Position numbers and translations under genes: made by a program. DNA of 64,000 bases from Psychrobacter raelei (GTDB lineage: Bacteria > Pseudomonadota > Gammaproteobacteria > Pseudomonadales > Moraxellaceae), in contig NZ_CP093310.2 of assembly GCF_022631235.3 (NCBI RefSeq), positions 2,356,001 through 2,420,000 of the forward strand, given 5' to 3'. The notes below the pieces were generated by a model. That model had not been told where the DNA came from, searched no databases, and saw only the letters and a list, made by a program, of their open reading frames with translations. Positions 40,620 through 50,329 of the stretch are shown here, in pieces; position 1 is the stretch's first letter, and every line of letters begins with the position of its first letter.

Positions 40620-41933
40620 TTAAGCCTTGGCCAATGCCTGTGCTAAGTCCGCTTTAATATCTTCAATATGCTCGATGCCAATCGACAGACGAATCATATC
40701 CTCACTCACACCTGCATTGGCAAGCTCTTCATCATTTAATTGACGGTGAGTGGTGGTGGCGGGGTGGCTGGCCAATGATTTGGCATCACCGATGTTGACT
40801 AGGCGGGTAATCAGATTGAGTGCATCGATAAATTTAGCACCCGCTTCGCGCCCGCCTTTTACCCCAAAGGTTAAGATGGCAGAAGGCGTACCCTTCATAT
40901 ATTTTTGTGCCAACTGATGGTCAGGATGATCCGCTAAGCCGGCATATTTTACCCATGCCACTTTATCGTGACCTTTGAGATACTCTGCCACGGCTTGAGC
41001 GTTTTGTACATGACGCTCCATGCGTAGGCTTAGCGTCTGGATACCTTGCAAAATACTAAAGGCATTTAAGGGACTCAGGGCAGCGCCAGTATTACGCAGC
41101 GGTGCCACGCGAGCACGGGCAATATAAGCGGCAGCGCCGACATCTTTAACGAAGTTTACGCCATGATAGCTGACATCAGGCTGATTTAATAAAGGAAAGC
41201 GCTCTGGATAATCGCCCCAGTGAAACTGACCACTGTCAACAATAGCACCCCCAATTGAAGTACCGGTACCACTCATATACTTGGTCAATGAATGCACCAC
41301 GATATCCGCCCCAAATTCAAATGGACGGCAAATGGCAGGGGTTGCTACGGTGTTATCGATGACGACCGGCACACCGTGTTTATGCGCCGCGTCTGCGATG
41401 GCCTCTATATCAATGATATTGCCTAGCGGATTACCGATACTTTCAGCAAAAACCATTTTGGTTTTCTCATCGACTAAGTCATGAATGGCCGCTGGATTTT
41501 TGTGATCAAAAAAGCGCACTTCGATGCCTTGACGCGGCAAGGTGTGGGCGAAGAAGTTATAGGTGCCGCCGTACAAGGTAGAGGCGGCAATGATGTTGTC
41601 GCCCGCTTCACAAATGGTCTGTACCGCATAGGTAATGGCGGCCATACCAGAGGCCACAGCCAATGCCCCAATACCACCTTCTAAAGCCGCTACCCGCTCT
41701 TCTAGTACCGCATTGGTGGGGTTCATAATACGGGTATAGATATTACCTGCCACTTTTAAATCAAATAAATCTGCACCATGCTGAGTATCATCAAAGGCAT
41801 AAGAGCTGGTGTGGTAAATCGGCACGGCAACCGCTTTGGTGGTCGGCTCTACACTGTAGCCAGCATGAATCGCTAAGGTTTCTAGGCGCTGATTATTCTC
41901 AAGTTGGCTATTTTGACTGTCCGTTTCGCTCAT
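40620..41933 (-). CDS. metY: O-acetylhomoserine aminocarboxypropyltransferase (sulfhydrylase)
   Basis: PLP enzyme of the Cys/Met metabolism family that joins O-acetylhomoserine and sulfide to homocysteine. At 437 aa it is the longer MetY form rather than the shorter MetB/MetC forms (about 390). The PLP lysine is K218 in VHSLTKYMSG; the PLP Asp is in VPVVIDNTVATP (about 188-199). It gives direct sulfhydrylation for methionine synthesis. No SAM riboswitch was seen in the 240 bp upstream. Monocistronic. Confidence 0.93.
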   Translation of the reverse strand: MSETDSQNSQLENNQRLETLAIHAGYSVEPTTKAVAVPIYHTSSYAFDDTQHGADLFDLKVAGNIYTRIMNPTNAVLEERVAALEGGIGALAVASGMAAITYAVQTICEAGDNIIAASTLYGGTYNFFAHTLPRQGIEVRFFDHKNPAAIHDLVDEKTKMVFAESIGNPLGNIIDIEAIADAAHKHGVPVVIDNTVATPAICRPFEFGADIVVHSLTKYMSGTGTSIGGAIVDSGQFHWGDYPERFPLLNQPDVSYHGVNFVKDVGAAAYIARARVAPLRNTGAALSPLNAFSILQGIQTLSLRMERHVQNAQAVAEYLKGHDKVAWVKYAGLADHPDHQLAQKYMKGTPSAILTFGVKGGREAGAKFIDALNLITRLVNIGDAKSLASHPATTTHRQLNDEELANAGVSEDMIRLSIGIEHIEDIKADLAQALAKA

Positions 41934-42065
41934 AACATTTCCTTAGTTTATGGGGGGATAGAAGAGTGTGACTCCACAAAGGATGCATAGCTTGGTTTAT
42001 TTTTTATCTTATGTAAGCTTAGCCATCTAAGCTTACCAAACTTTTGCCCACCCTAGATTAAGCCA

Positions 42066-42099
42066 TAAAAAAGCTGGATTATCCAATGATAACCCAGCT
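42066..42099 (-). terminator. Terminator of nfuA
   Basis: A 12-bp stem with one G-T pair (42072-42083 with 42088-42099) preceded by an A-run, which reads as a T-run in the minus direction. Confidence 0.8.
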
Positions 42100-42174
42100 A
42101 ATTGATAAATATAATGACTAATTATTATGATACTTATTACCGACCCTCATATTAATCAGATCGATTTATAGTGT

Positions 42175-42825
42175 TTACTTGTAATAAGCATTTTCGGTGC
42201 GGGTGTGGTCCGTATCGTCGACCACTTGAGTCAACTCAGGGATTTGCTGCTTAAGCTGCACTTCTACACCTTGACGCAGGGTCATATCCACCGCTGAACA
42301 GCCCTGACAGCCGCCACCGAATTTTAATACCGCAGTCAGGCCCACGCCCTCTTCTTCGATAAGCTCTAGTAGCTGAACATCACCGCCATGCGCCGCTAGG
42401 CTTGGGTTAATCTCAGATTGTAGAACATAGTTGATGCGCTCTTCTACGCTGGCATCAGCACCCACTTTAGGCACTTTTGAATTGGGCGCACGGAAGGTCA
42501 ATTGACCGCCAAAACGATCTTTATTATAGTCGATCACCGCATCTTCTAAGTAAGGCACAGAAGACGCTTCAATATAGGCAGTAAATGGCTCAAATGGCAT
42601 TTGTAAATCAGCTTCATCTTCTTCACCCGGCTGGTTGTAAGCCATACAGCACTCGGCACGCGGCGTCCCTGGATGCTCAACAAAAATACGCACACCAATG
42701 CCTGGGGTTTCTTGTTTGGCTAATAATTCGGCCAAATAATCTTGTGCAGCTTTGGTAATGGTGATGTTGCTTTTAATGTCGGATTGTTCGATATCAATTG
42801 CTGAGACTGGAGCATTATCAGTCAT
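42175..42825 (-). CDS. nfuA: Fe-S biogenesis protein NfuA
   Basis: Iron-sulfur cluster carrier that delivers 4Fe-4S clusters to target apoproteins. Length 216 aa. It has an N-terminal degenerate A-type (HesB/IscA-like) domain (about 20-115) and a C-terminal Nfu domain with the cluster ligands C173 and C176 in [10 protein letters not shown]. The A-type domain has ECC near residues 58-60, unlike the usual three-Cys pattern, as in other NfuA. Own terminator at 42066-42099. It is not in an isc/suf operon here. Confidence 0.95.
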   Translation of the reverse strand: MTDNAPVSAIDIEQSDIKSNITITKAAQDYLAELLAKQETPGIGVRIFVEHPGTPRAECCMAYNQPGEEDEADLQMPFEPFTAYIEASSVPYLEDAVIDYNKDRFGGQLTFRAPNSKVPKVGADASVEERINYVLQSEINPSLAAHGGDVQLLELIEEEGVGLTAVLKFGGGCQGCSAVDMTLRQGVEVQLKQQIPELTQVVDDTDHTRTENAYYK

Positions 42826-43206
42826 AAGATGACCTCTTGTGTTGTGAAGAATAAAACGGAAATATAACGCTTAATATGCATTTGTAATGACTCTATTATG
42901 GCGCTGATTGCAAATTAATCAAGGCAAATACGTATAACAATAAGCATATCTTAGTAACCTTGATGCTATTAAATACCCTAGAATCTAAATGGGTTTGAGA
43001 GGATGGTGCTGCTTATTTACAAGCTAAATTTTACAATATGGCTTATAATATGGCACATCAAAAATAATTATTTCCTAGGCGCGGTTATTTCTACTAATCC
43101 GCCACTAACAAAACTTGTAGTCCCCCTATCCAGCTTTTTATATTTTCATTTATTATTGGTAACGTTTGCCAAATTTTTGAGTATAAAAAGTGTAGAGTTG
43201 AATATC
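42826..43206. other. Intergenic region upstream of the DUF21-CBS gene
   Basis: About 380 bp. The DUF21 frame is open upstream to 43003, but that segment has low-quality composition and no RBS at its start. No terminator or promoter stands out. Confidence 0.4.
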
Positions 43207-44481
43207 ATGACCTTATTTAGTGCGGTTATCTCTATTTTTTTATTGATAGCGATAAGCGCTATCGTATCAAGTTCTGAGCTTGCCTTAGCTTCTGCCCGAA
43301 AAATAAAATTGCAAATACTCGCCAAAGAAGGGGAAGTACGAGCCCTCGATGTGCTCGGTATGCAAGAAAACCCCGGTAGCTTTATCACCGTCGTACAAGT
43401 GTTGTTAAACGCTGTGGCCATTTTGGCCGGTGTCATTGGTGAGTCTGCCGTCAGCCCCTATCTGCTCGCGCTCATTGGTCATGAAACCTTAGCGTCGGTT
43501 TTGTCCTTTATTTTGGTCACCAGTGTGTTTGTGTTATTCGCCGATCTCATGCCTAAGCGTTTTGCCATGACTTACGCTGAGCCCATTGCCATACGCCTTG
43601 TACGTCCGATGATGATGCTTATTTTTATATTCAAACCCATCATCTGGGTATTTGATGGCGCGGCAGATTTACTGTTTAAACTGATGGGCATCTCCACCGT
43701 TCGCCGAGACGACATGACATCAGAGGACATCTATGCGGTCATGGATGCAGGCGCTGAGGCAGGGGTATTAAAACATCAAGAGCATCATCTGATTGCCAAT
43801 ATCTTTGAGATGCAAGAGCGTACCGTTACCTCAGTAATGACCACGCGTGAGTATATTATTTATTTCGATTCTAATGAAAAACATGATGTCATCGTCGAGA
43901 CTATGATTCGTGAACCACACCATAAGTTTTTGGTGTGTTTAGAAGATGACTTAGAGCAAACCATTGGCTATGTTGAGTCACGTGCCTTTTTGGCCTTGGT
44001 GCTACAAAAAGAGCAGGTGCGCTTGACAGATCCAACCATTCTACGTCCTGCGCTATTTATTCCAGACACCTTATCGCTTTTTGATGTTCTAGAAACCTTT
44101 AAAACCACCGGCTCTGACTTCGCGATTATCGTCAATGAGTATGCCCTTGTGGTGGGCGTCATCACCCTAAAAGATGTCATGAGTATCGTGATGGGTGAGC
44201 TGGTAACGATGGATGAGCAGCCTATTGTACAGCGTACTGAGAACTCTTGGCTGGTCGATGGCATGACGCCGATTGAAGATGTGATCCGCACCGTAGGCAT
44301 CATAGATTTGCCCAAGTCGGAGAACTACGAGACCATCAGTGGCTTTATGATGTATATGCTGCGTAAAATTCCAAAAAAGACCGATGTCATTGAGCATGGC
44401 GGCTTTAAATTTGAGATTTTAGATACCGAAAACCTCAAAATCAACCAGCTATTGGTGACCAAGATCGAAAGTGATAGCTAA
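43207..44481 (+). CDS. CNNM/HlyC-CorC type membrane protein (DUF21-CBS-CorC domains)
   Basis: A 424-aa membrane protein: N-terminal DUF21/CNNM transmembrane domain (about 1-170), a CBS pair (about 205-330) and a C-terminal CorC/HlyC domain (about 340-424). This is the YtfL/YfjD arrangement implicated in divalent-cation export or homeostasis (Mg2+/Co2+). A transport partner or substrate is not shown. I start at the ATG at 43207 (MTLFSAVIS), where the family's first transmembrane helix begins. The frame is open 68 codons further upstream, and those residues look like non-coding translation. RBS is weak. Confidence 0.85.
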   Translation: MTLFSAVISIFLLIAISAIVSSSELALASARKIKLQILAKEGEVRALDVLGMQENPGSFITVVQVLLNAVAILAGVIGESAVSPYLLALIGHETLASVLSFILVTSVFVLFADLMPKRFAMTYAEPIAIRLVRPMMMLIFIFKPIIWVFDGAADLLFKLMGISTVRRDDMTSEDIYAVMDAGAEAGVLKHQEHHLIANIFEMQERTVTSVMTTREYIIYFDSNEKHDVIVETMIREPHHKFLVCLEDDLEQTIGYVESRAFLALVLQKEQVRLTDPTILRPALFIPDTLSLFDVLETFKTTGSDFAIIVNEYALVVGVITLKDVMSIVMGELVTMDEQPIVQRTENSWLVDGMTPIEDVIRTVGIIDLPKSENYETISGFMMYMLRKIPKKTDVIEHGGFKFEILDTENLKINQLLVTKIESDS

Positions 44482-44589
44482 CTTACGCCACACCGCTAAA
44501 GCCAGGTTTAGTGTGTGAAATAAAGACAGTGCCCTTTGAAGATGGTCGCTCTTTAAGACAGCCTGCTTTTACCACAATGCTTTTTTTAG

Positions 44590-45594
44590 TTGAGTGCCTT
44601 TATGTCAAAATCACCCTTAATCTCCCGCCTGCCCTTTATCTCGATTTGGGCCGACGGCGATGCTCAGCAGCGTACGGCGCTAAAGGGCGTGGTTTTGGCC
44701 ATTGTTTCAAACTTATTATTCGGCGTGCTTTATTTTTATAGCAGTCTTTTGCAGCCATTAACCGGCACTCAGGTATTTATCTGGCGCATGCTGTCTATGT
44801 GGGTGGTGTTGGTTGGTTTTTTGGCAATAACTGGCAGGCTCAGCTTTCATATCAATCGCTTGCGTGAGCTAAGCAGCTTTAAGCAGTGGCTGTGGCTACT
44901 ATTACCCACACCCATATTTTTTAGTCAGCTGTGGCTATTTATGTGGGCACCGGTCAATGATCAAGGGGTGCAAGTGGCCATGGGCTACTTTTTGTTTCCG
45001 CTAATGATGGTGGTGTTTGGTTTTATTTTTTTTGGTGAGCGCTTAAGCCGGTTGCAGTGGTTGGCGGTATTGTTTGCCATGCTGGGTATTGGCCTTGAAA
45101 TGCTACGTACCCAAAGTGTGTCTTGGGCCACGCTATGGGTGTGCGGCACCTACCCTATTTACTACATCCTGCGCCGCTTGCAGGGCATAACGGCGATGAC
45201 GGGGATGCTGGTCGATTTGAGTTTATTTTTGCCCATTGCAATAGGCTATCTGGTAATAGCAGCGCCTGGTAACTTTATGTTTGTGACCGGATCTGGGCTG
45301 TATTTTATGTTGGTTGCAAGCTTAGGGGTAATTAGCGTATTAGCCTTAAAGACCAATATTGATGCCAGCCAAATACTGCCAGTCAATGTGTTTGGTATGA
45401 TGAGTTACCTAGAGCCTTTAGTGCTGTTTGTATTGGCAATTACCGTGCTCGGTGATAGCTTTGAGACCAGTATGCTCTATAGCTATGGCTTTATTTGGCT
45501 GGGCATTATGTTCTTGATTGCTCATGGTATACAACAAATACGCGCCAATAGACGCAGCCCCAAACCTTGGCAAAAAGGGGCTCGGGTCAGTTAG
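44590..45594 (+). CDS. rarD: EamA family transporter RarD
   Basis: Drug/metabolite transporter superfamily member, RarD type, 334 aa with about ten transmembrane helices in two EamA repeats (about 30-165 and 180-315). KGVVLAIVSNLLFGVLYF and the AMLGIG segment are typical of RarD. Reported members are called chloramphenicol-sensitivity proteins, and the physiological substrate is unknown. The N-terminus has a short polar leader. It is 108 bp downstream of the DUF21-CBS gene, possibly cotranscribed. Confidence 0.85.
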   Translation: MSAFMSKSPLISRLPFISIWADGDAQQRTALKGVVLAIVSNLLFGVLYFYSSLLQPLTGTQVFIWRMLSMWVVLVGFLAITGRLSFHINRLRELSSFKQWLWLLLPTPIFFSQLWLFMWAPVNDQGVQVAMGYFLFPLMMVVFGFIFFGERLSRLQWLAVLFAMLGIGLEMLRTQSVSWATLWVCGTYPIYYILRRLQGITAMTGMLVDLSLFLPIAIGYLVIAAPGNFMFVTGSGLYFMLVASLGVISVLALKTNIDASQILPVNVFGMMSYLEPLVLFVLAITVLGDSFETSMLYSYGFIWLGIMFLIAHGIQQIRANRRSPKPWQKGARVS

Positions 45595-45771
45595 TTCAGC
45601 TCGCTTGCTCATGTCAGTGATCTAAGCAATATAGATGCCCCATATCAGCAAACATTAAAAAATAAAAAGATACCGAGCTTGAACCTAACTTCACACAATA
45701 AAACGGCAAGTTCACAGCTTAGTGTTTAGACTCATTACTGTCACTTAATAAAACAATAAATAGAGGTTGTT

Positions 45772-46401
45772 ATGAAGTTATATGTATTGCCCGGCGCCTG
45801 CTCGTTCGTTCCTCATACCGCTTTAGAATGGGCCAACGCAGATTATGAGTTACAGATTATGGACCATGACTCTATCAAGTCAGAAGCCTATCTAAAGATT
45901 AATCCGCAAGGCTCAGTGCCTGCGCTTGTCGATGGGGATACGGTGGTTACCCAAAATATTGCGGTACAGACCTATATCAATGCCCGTTATCCAAAGGCGC
46001 ACATCTTCGGCAACTACGCCACCCCTGCCGAACAAGCGCAGATTCTACATTGGCTGGCATTTTTGAACTCAGATGCGCATAAAGGATTTGCGCCTTTATT
46101 TGCGCCCGAGGGCTTTGTAAGCGATGAGTCAGCTCAGCAAGACTTGGTGGCTAAAGCCAAAGACAAGCTGGTCAAACTGTTCAAACTGCCCAATGAGCAA
46201 TTAGCAACAAACGACTATCTCGTAGGCAGCAAAAGCACCGCAGATTTATATTTATATGTGATTTTACGCTGGTCAAAAAACTTTAAGCTTGATCTATCAC
46301 AATACAGCAACTTTAATGCCTTCATTGAGCGCATCGAAGCGGATGCAGGCGTTACCAAAGCACTGCAACAAGAAGGGCTAGAAAAGATCGGTTCGTTATA
46401 A
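45772..46401 (+). CDS. Glutathione S-transferase family protein
   Basis: Cytosolic GST fold, 209 aa, beta-class type. The N-terminal thioredoxin domain (1-80) has LPGACSFVPH at the active site, with a Cys at residue 10 typical of beta-class bacterial GSTs, and NPQGSVPALV with the cis-Pro. The C-terminal helical domain has the N-cap motif NDYLVGSKSTADLYLY near 145. It conjugates or detoxifies electrophiles in relatives. Solitary, with a terminator at 46460-46488. Confidence 0.9.
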   Translation: MKLYVLPGACSFVPHTALEWANADYELQIMDHDSIKSEAYLKINPQGSVPALVDGDTVVTQNIAVQTYINARYPKAHIFGNYATPAEQAQILHWLAFLNSDAHKGFAPLFAPEGFVSDESAQQDLVAKAKDKLVKLFKLPNEQLATNDYLVGSKSTADLYLYVILRWSKNFKLDLSQYSNFNAFIERIEADAGVTKALQQEGLEKIGSL

Positions 46402-46459
46402 CAAAGCCTTTTTGGCCAGTAAAACAGATCAATCATCTTCGTTCAACACTCGCTAAAAC

Positions 46460-46488
46460 AAGCCCTTCTAAAAAATAGAGGGGCTTTT
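46460..46488 (+). terminator. Terminator of the GST gene
   Basis: An 11-bp stem (46460-46470 with 46476-46486) containing a G-T pair, followed by a long T-run. Confidence 0.8.
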
Positions 46489-46618
46489 TTTAACCCCTTT
46501 AATACGTTTTGGTACGCTTTAAATATTGTTATTGGTCTTATGAGTGTGTCACTATATTCGTCCTTATTAATGTTGATATCTTTTATAGTATGTTCAAAGT
46601 CTGCGCAGGAGCCTTATA

Positions 46619-47707
46619 ATGAGTGTGACACCCGAATCCCGCCCTATTGAATCTAATAGCCCAACCAATAGTGGTGCGACTAAGTCTGCTGCCACCCGTC
46701 GTTATAAATACTTGGTGTTTATTGGTCGTTTTCAGCCCTTTCACATGGGCCATAAAGCGGTAGTCGATGAGGCATTAAAACGTGCCGATAATGTGATTAT
46801 GCTGATTGGCTCAGCCAACCTACCCCGTAGTCTACGCAATCCTTTTAGCGTGGAAGAAAGAGCTGAAATGATTGAAGGCGCCTACTCTGATAAAGATGCC
46901 GCCCGTATCCATTGCGTGGGTCTGGATGATGCCTTATATAATGACACTCGCTGGCTACAATGCGTGCAGCAATCGGTGTACTCAGTCACCAAAAACTTGC
47001 AAGAAGACATTGCCTTAATTGGCCACTCAAAAGACAGCTCGTCTTACTATCTATCGCTCTTTCCTACATGGGAGTCCATCTCAGTACCCAATTACAAAGA
47101 GCTTTCCGCCACACCAATTCGCGAAGGCTACTTAATGGGCGCTACACCGACCAAAGAGCGCACGCCTGCCTCTACCCGTGCTGTACTCGAAGCCTTTAAA
47201 CAGACGCAAGAGTATCAGCAGCTGCATGAAGAGGCTTGGTTCGTTGATAATTATAAAAAACAGTGGCAAGACACCCCCTATCCGCCCACCTTTATGACTG
47301 CCGATGCGGTGGTGGTACAGTCAGGGCATATTTTATTGGTCGAGCGCCGCAGTATGCCTGGCCGTGGACTGTGGGCATTGCCCGGTGGCTTTGTTGACCA
47401 AAAAGAGACCCTATTAGATGCGTGCGTGCGTGAGCTAAGAGAGGAGACCAAGCTTAAGGTGCCTGAACCTGTACTGCGCGGCTCACGTCATTCCCAGCAT
47501 ACCTTTGATGACCCCTACCGCTCAGCACGTGGCCGTACTATTACCCAAGCCTTTTATTTTCAGCTAAAAAATGACGCCAAAGGTTTGCCAAAGGTAAAAG
47601 GTGGTGATGATGCGGCCAAAGCATTTTGGTTGCCGTTGGCCGAGCTTGATCCCAAAAAAATGTTTGAAGATCACTATGCCATTATTACCAAGATGGTGGG
47701 CTTATGA
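46619..47707 (+). CDS. nadM: Bifunctional NMN adenylyltransferase/Nudix hydrolase (NadM-Nudix)
   Basis: A fusion making NAD from NMN plus ATP and cleaning up nucleotide derivatives. Length 362 aa. The N-terminal nucleotidyltransferase has GRFQPFHMGH (36-45) and the matching SATPIR-type motif (ELSATPIREGYL, about 160-171). The C-terminal Nudix domain has GGFVDQKETLLD followed by RELREET (G-x5-E-x7-REUxEE). The usual Gly near the end of the box is Lys here. The first 28 residues are a Ser/Thr-rich tail. AGGAG lies nine bases upstream of the ATG. nadV follows after 127 bp, together a complete nicotinamide-to-NAD route. Confidence 0.93.
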   Translation: MSVTPESRPIESNSPTNSGATKSAATRRYKYLVFIGRFQPFHMGHKAVVDEALKRADNVIMLIGSANLPRSLRNPFSVEERAEMIEGAYSDKDAARIHCVGLDDALYNDTRWLQCVQQSVYSVTKNLQEDIALIGHSKDSSSYYLSLFPTWESISVPNYKELSATPIREGYLMGATPTKERTPASTRAVLEAFKQTQEYQQLHEEAWFVDNYKKQWQDTPYPPTFMTADAVVVQSGHILLVERRSMPGRGLWALPGGFVDQKETLLDACVRELREETKLKVPEPVLRGSRHSQHTFDDPYRSARGRTITQAFYFQLKNDAKGLPKVKGGDDAAKAFWLPLAELDPKKMFEDHYAIITKMVGL

Positions 47708-47834
47708 TGTTTAGTATCCATAAAGACCTGTATAGATGGCTATTTTATGGTTTTGCCCCAAGCGATAGACGCAGTGGGTTTTTAGACGGCACTCAATTAT
47801 CGAGTGTCTTACAATCAAGCAGAGGAGTTCTGTG

Positions 47835-49232
47835 ATGTTTACCGCAAATTTTAATAATTTGATTTTAAATTCTGATAGTTATAAGACCTCACACTGGCTA
47901 CAATATCCACCTGGTAGTGAGTATATGTCAAGCTATGTCGAGGCGCGTAAAGGCGACTATGATGTGGTGTTTTTTGGTCTACAAGCTTTTATAAAAGAAT
48001 ACCTTAATAAGCCGATTACCACAGCGGATATCGATGACGCTGAGCTGGTGATTAAAGCGCATGGCCTGCCTTTTAATCGCAGCGGCTGGGAGCGCCTAGT
48101 CGAAAAACATAACGGCTACTTACCCATTCGGATTCAAGCAGTGCCCGAAGGCAGCTTGGTTCCTGTATCTAATGTGGTGTGCCAAATCATTAATACCGAT
48201 CCTGAGTTTTATTGGCTGCCAAGCTATCTTGAGACCACTTTGCTTAGGGCCATTTGGTACCCCTCGACTGTGGCCAGCTTATCGTATTACTGCAAAAATA
48301 TTATTAAAGCTGCCCTAGAAAAATCTGCAGATAGCAGCGCAGGCTTGCCCTTTAAGCTGCATGATTTTGGTGCTCGCGGAGCTTCTAGCATGGAGTCTGT
48401 GGCATTAGGTAGCCTTGCACATTTGGTTAATTTCTCAGGTACTGACAGTATGACGGCACTGGTTGCTGCAAGCCGCTGGTATGGCATGAGCGATAACATG
48501 CCAGCCTTCTCAATCCCAGCCGCTGAGCACAGTACTATGACCGCCTGGGGCCGTGAGCGTGAGACTCAGGCCTATGCCAATATGCTCGATCAATTCGGCG
48601 GTGAAGGTCACATGGTCGCTGTGGTGTCTGACAGCTATGACTTATGGAATGCCATTGATAATATTTGGGGTGATGCGCTTAAACAGCAGGTAGAAACTAT
48701 GGGAGGCACCTTAGTGGTCCGTCCAGACAGTGGTGATCCAGCCAAAGTCGTGCGAGAGGCACTCGAGCGCTTATCGGTCAAATTTGGATACCGTGTTAAT
48801 AGTAAAGGCTACAAGGTTTTGCCAGACTATGTACGCCTAATTCAAGGTGATGGCATTAGTCCGCAGAGTCTAGGTAAAATTTTAGACACCATTATGCAAG
48901 CAGGCTTTAGTGCCGATAATGTCACCTTTGGCATGGGCGGCGGCTTATTACAACAAGTCAACCGCGATACCATGAGCTGGGCAATGAAGGCCAGTGCCAT
49001 TCGCATCGATGGTGAGTGGAAAGATATCTTTAAAGACCCCATCACTAGCCGCTCAAAGCGCTCGAAAAAAGGCCGCTTGGCATTAATTAAGCAGACCAAT
49101 GGCACGCTCACCACCATCAAAGAGGACAGCTTAAACTCCCCCGAGGACAACTTACTACGCGATGTCTTTGTCGATGGTAAGCTGTTAGTCGATGATAATC
49201 TGACCACCATCCGTCAACGTACTGGCTGGTAG
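47835..49232 (+). CDS. nadV: Nicotinamide phosphoribosyltransferase
   Basis: NAMPT-type enzyme converting nicotinamide and PRPP to NMN. Length 465 aa. Signatures are FGARGASSMES near 175, HSTMTAWGRERE near 232, VSDSYDLWNA near 260, the PRPP/nicotinamide loop RPDSGDP near 297 and IQGDGIS near 336. ATG at 47835 has AGAGGAG seven bases upstream; a GTG one codon earlier is an alternative. The upstream nadM-Nudix makes NAD from the NMN product. A terminator follows at 49287-49320. Confidence 0.95.
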   Translation: MFTANFNNLILNSDSYKTSHWLQYPPGSEYMSSYVEARKGDYDVVFFGLQAFIKEYLNKPITTADIDDAELVIKAHGLPFNRSGWERLVEKHNGYLPIRIQAVPEGSLVPVSNVVCQIINTDPEFYWLPSYLETTLLRAIWYPSTVASLSYYCKNIIKAALEKSADSSAGLPFKLHDFGARGASSMESVALGSLAHLVNFSGTDSMTALVAASRWYGMSDNMPAFSIPAAEHSTMTAWGRERETQAYANMLDQFGGEGHMVAVVSDSYDLWNAIDNIWGDALKQQVETMGGTLVVRPDSGDPAKVVREALERLSVKFGYRVNSKGYKVLPDYVRLIQGDGISPQSLGKILDTIMQAGFSADNVTFGMGGGLLQQVNRDTMSWAMKASAIRIDGEWKDIFKDPITSRSKRSKKGRLALIKQTNGTLTTIKEDSLNSPEDNLLRDVFVDGKLLVDDNLTTIRQRTGW

Positions 49233-49286
49233 CGTCAACACTCATTTTTATGGTGCTTTTATTCCAGCCTAGCCCATAAAATAAAT

Positions 49287-49320
49287 AAAGCCCGGATTAA
49301 GGCTTATTCCGGGCTTTTTT
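49287..49320 (+). terminator. Terminator of nadV
   Basis: A 10-bp stem (49287-49296 with 49308-49317), 11-nt loop and a T-run after it. Confidence 0.9.
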
Positions 49321-49385
49321 GGGGCTTGATGGGCTAAAAGTTAGGCACATGGCACCATCATTCACACTGTCGATACTTACCTTAG

Positions 49386-49445
49386 CAAGTGCTTATTTAA
49401 CAAGTGCTTATTTACCAAGTGCCTATTTACCAAGTGCCTATACTG
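49386..49445. repeat. Four-unit 15-bp tandem repeat
   Basis: CAAGTGCTTATTTAA (49386-49400), CAAGTGCTTATTTAC (49401-49415), CAAGTGCCTATTTAC (49416-49430) and CAAGTGCCTATACTG (49431-49445). The gradual substitution pattern indicates local tandem duplication. It ends 68 bp before the SGNH hydrolase start. Confidence 0.9.
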
Positions 49446-49512
49446 TTCAGCCATTTTTAAATGTATTAGACTCTCAATATCTTCATTAATCATTTTACGA
49501 CAGTAGGTTTTT

Positions 49513-50304
49513 ATGATTCCATTACAGCCCAAGCACATCGCCTTAGCACCAGTCTATTTATACCAAGGCCTAAAGCTCAAACGTACCGCTTTACGCTTGC
49601 CAGAGGCGCAAGGTGAGCGTCATGGCCGCTTGCTACTGTCTGATGCGCATCTGAATGATGCCAATACCCTAAGCTTAATGCTGCTTGGCGACTCTTCGGC
49701 GGCAGGAGTTGGGGTTGGGTCACAGCAAGAAGCGCTGGCCGGTCATCTGCTAGGTCACTTACAGCAGACCCCTGAGATTACTGCTCAATTTAATCAAATC
49801 GACTGGGCACTGCACGCCACCTCGGGCCACACCAGCTTTGATGCGCTGCGTAGACTTTACGTATTGCCCACCCCGCAGCGGCCAGTGGATGTAATGGTGG
49901 TTCTGATTGGCGTTAATGACACCACCAGCAATGTGTCTGTGAGCCAATGGCAAGCACAGCTCCATCAAATTATTGAGCTGGGCAAACGTAAATTTGGGGC
50001 GAAATATATCTTATTTGCTTGCTTACCACCGATGCAAAACATGCCCGCTATTCCAAGCCCCTTAAATAAGCTATTAGGCAGCAAGAGTCAGCTGATGAAT
50101 GATAAGCTTATCGAGGTGTGTGAGTCGTATCAGCAGGTATATGCACTGCCTATTGAGTTTGCCAATACCGGCTTAAGTGATGCCGATTTATTTGCTGAAG
50201 ATGGCTTTCACCCCAATTCTCAAGCTTATTCATTCTTGGCGCTTAAAATTGCCAAGAACATTACTAAGCTTATGGTTTCAAGCGGTATAGACACGCACAA
50301 GTAA
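49513..50304 (+). CDS. SGNH/GDSL-fold hydrolase (esterase/lipase-like)
   Basis: A 263-aa SGNH hydrolase. The nucleophile block is LLGDSSAAGVG (about 56-66), the oxyanion Asn block is VLIGVNDTT (about 136-144), and the C-terminal Asp/His block is EDGFHPNSQAY (about 233-243). Substrate unknown: members hydrolyse lipids, acetylated sugars or peptidoglycan O-acetyl groups. No signal peptide is obvious (start MIPLQPKHIALAP). It has no clear terminator, and the TnpB element begins about 15 bp after its stop. Confidence 0.88.
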   Translation: MIPLQPKHIALAPVYLYQGLKLKRTALRLPEAQGERHGRLLLSDAHLNDANTLSLMLLGDSSAAGVGVGSQQEALAGHLLGHLQQTPEITAQFNQIDWALHATSGHTSFDALRRLYVLPTPQRPVDVMVVLIGVNDTTSNVSVSQWQAQLHQIIELGKRKFGAKYILFACLPPMQNMPAIPSPLNKLLGSKSQLMNDKLIEVCESYQQVYALPIEFANTGLSDADLFAEDGFHPNSQAYSFLALKIAKNITKLMVSSGIDTHK

Positions 50305-50329
50305 TTGTTCTATCAAGAGTTGACTTCCT

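Noticed and set aside
41934..42060. SAM riboswitch before metY
   Set aside because: No conserved SAM riboswitch core could be seen, and the short leader has no terminator-like switch.
43003..43206. Extended N-terminus of the DUF21-CBS protein
   Set aside because: No RBS at the upstream start and the extra residues do not fit the family; the ATG at 43207 is at the first family helix.
49386..49445. CRISPR array
   Set aside because: Units are 15 bp with no spacers between them, so this is a simple tandem repeat.
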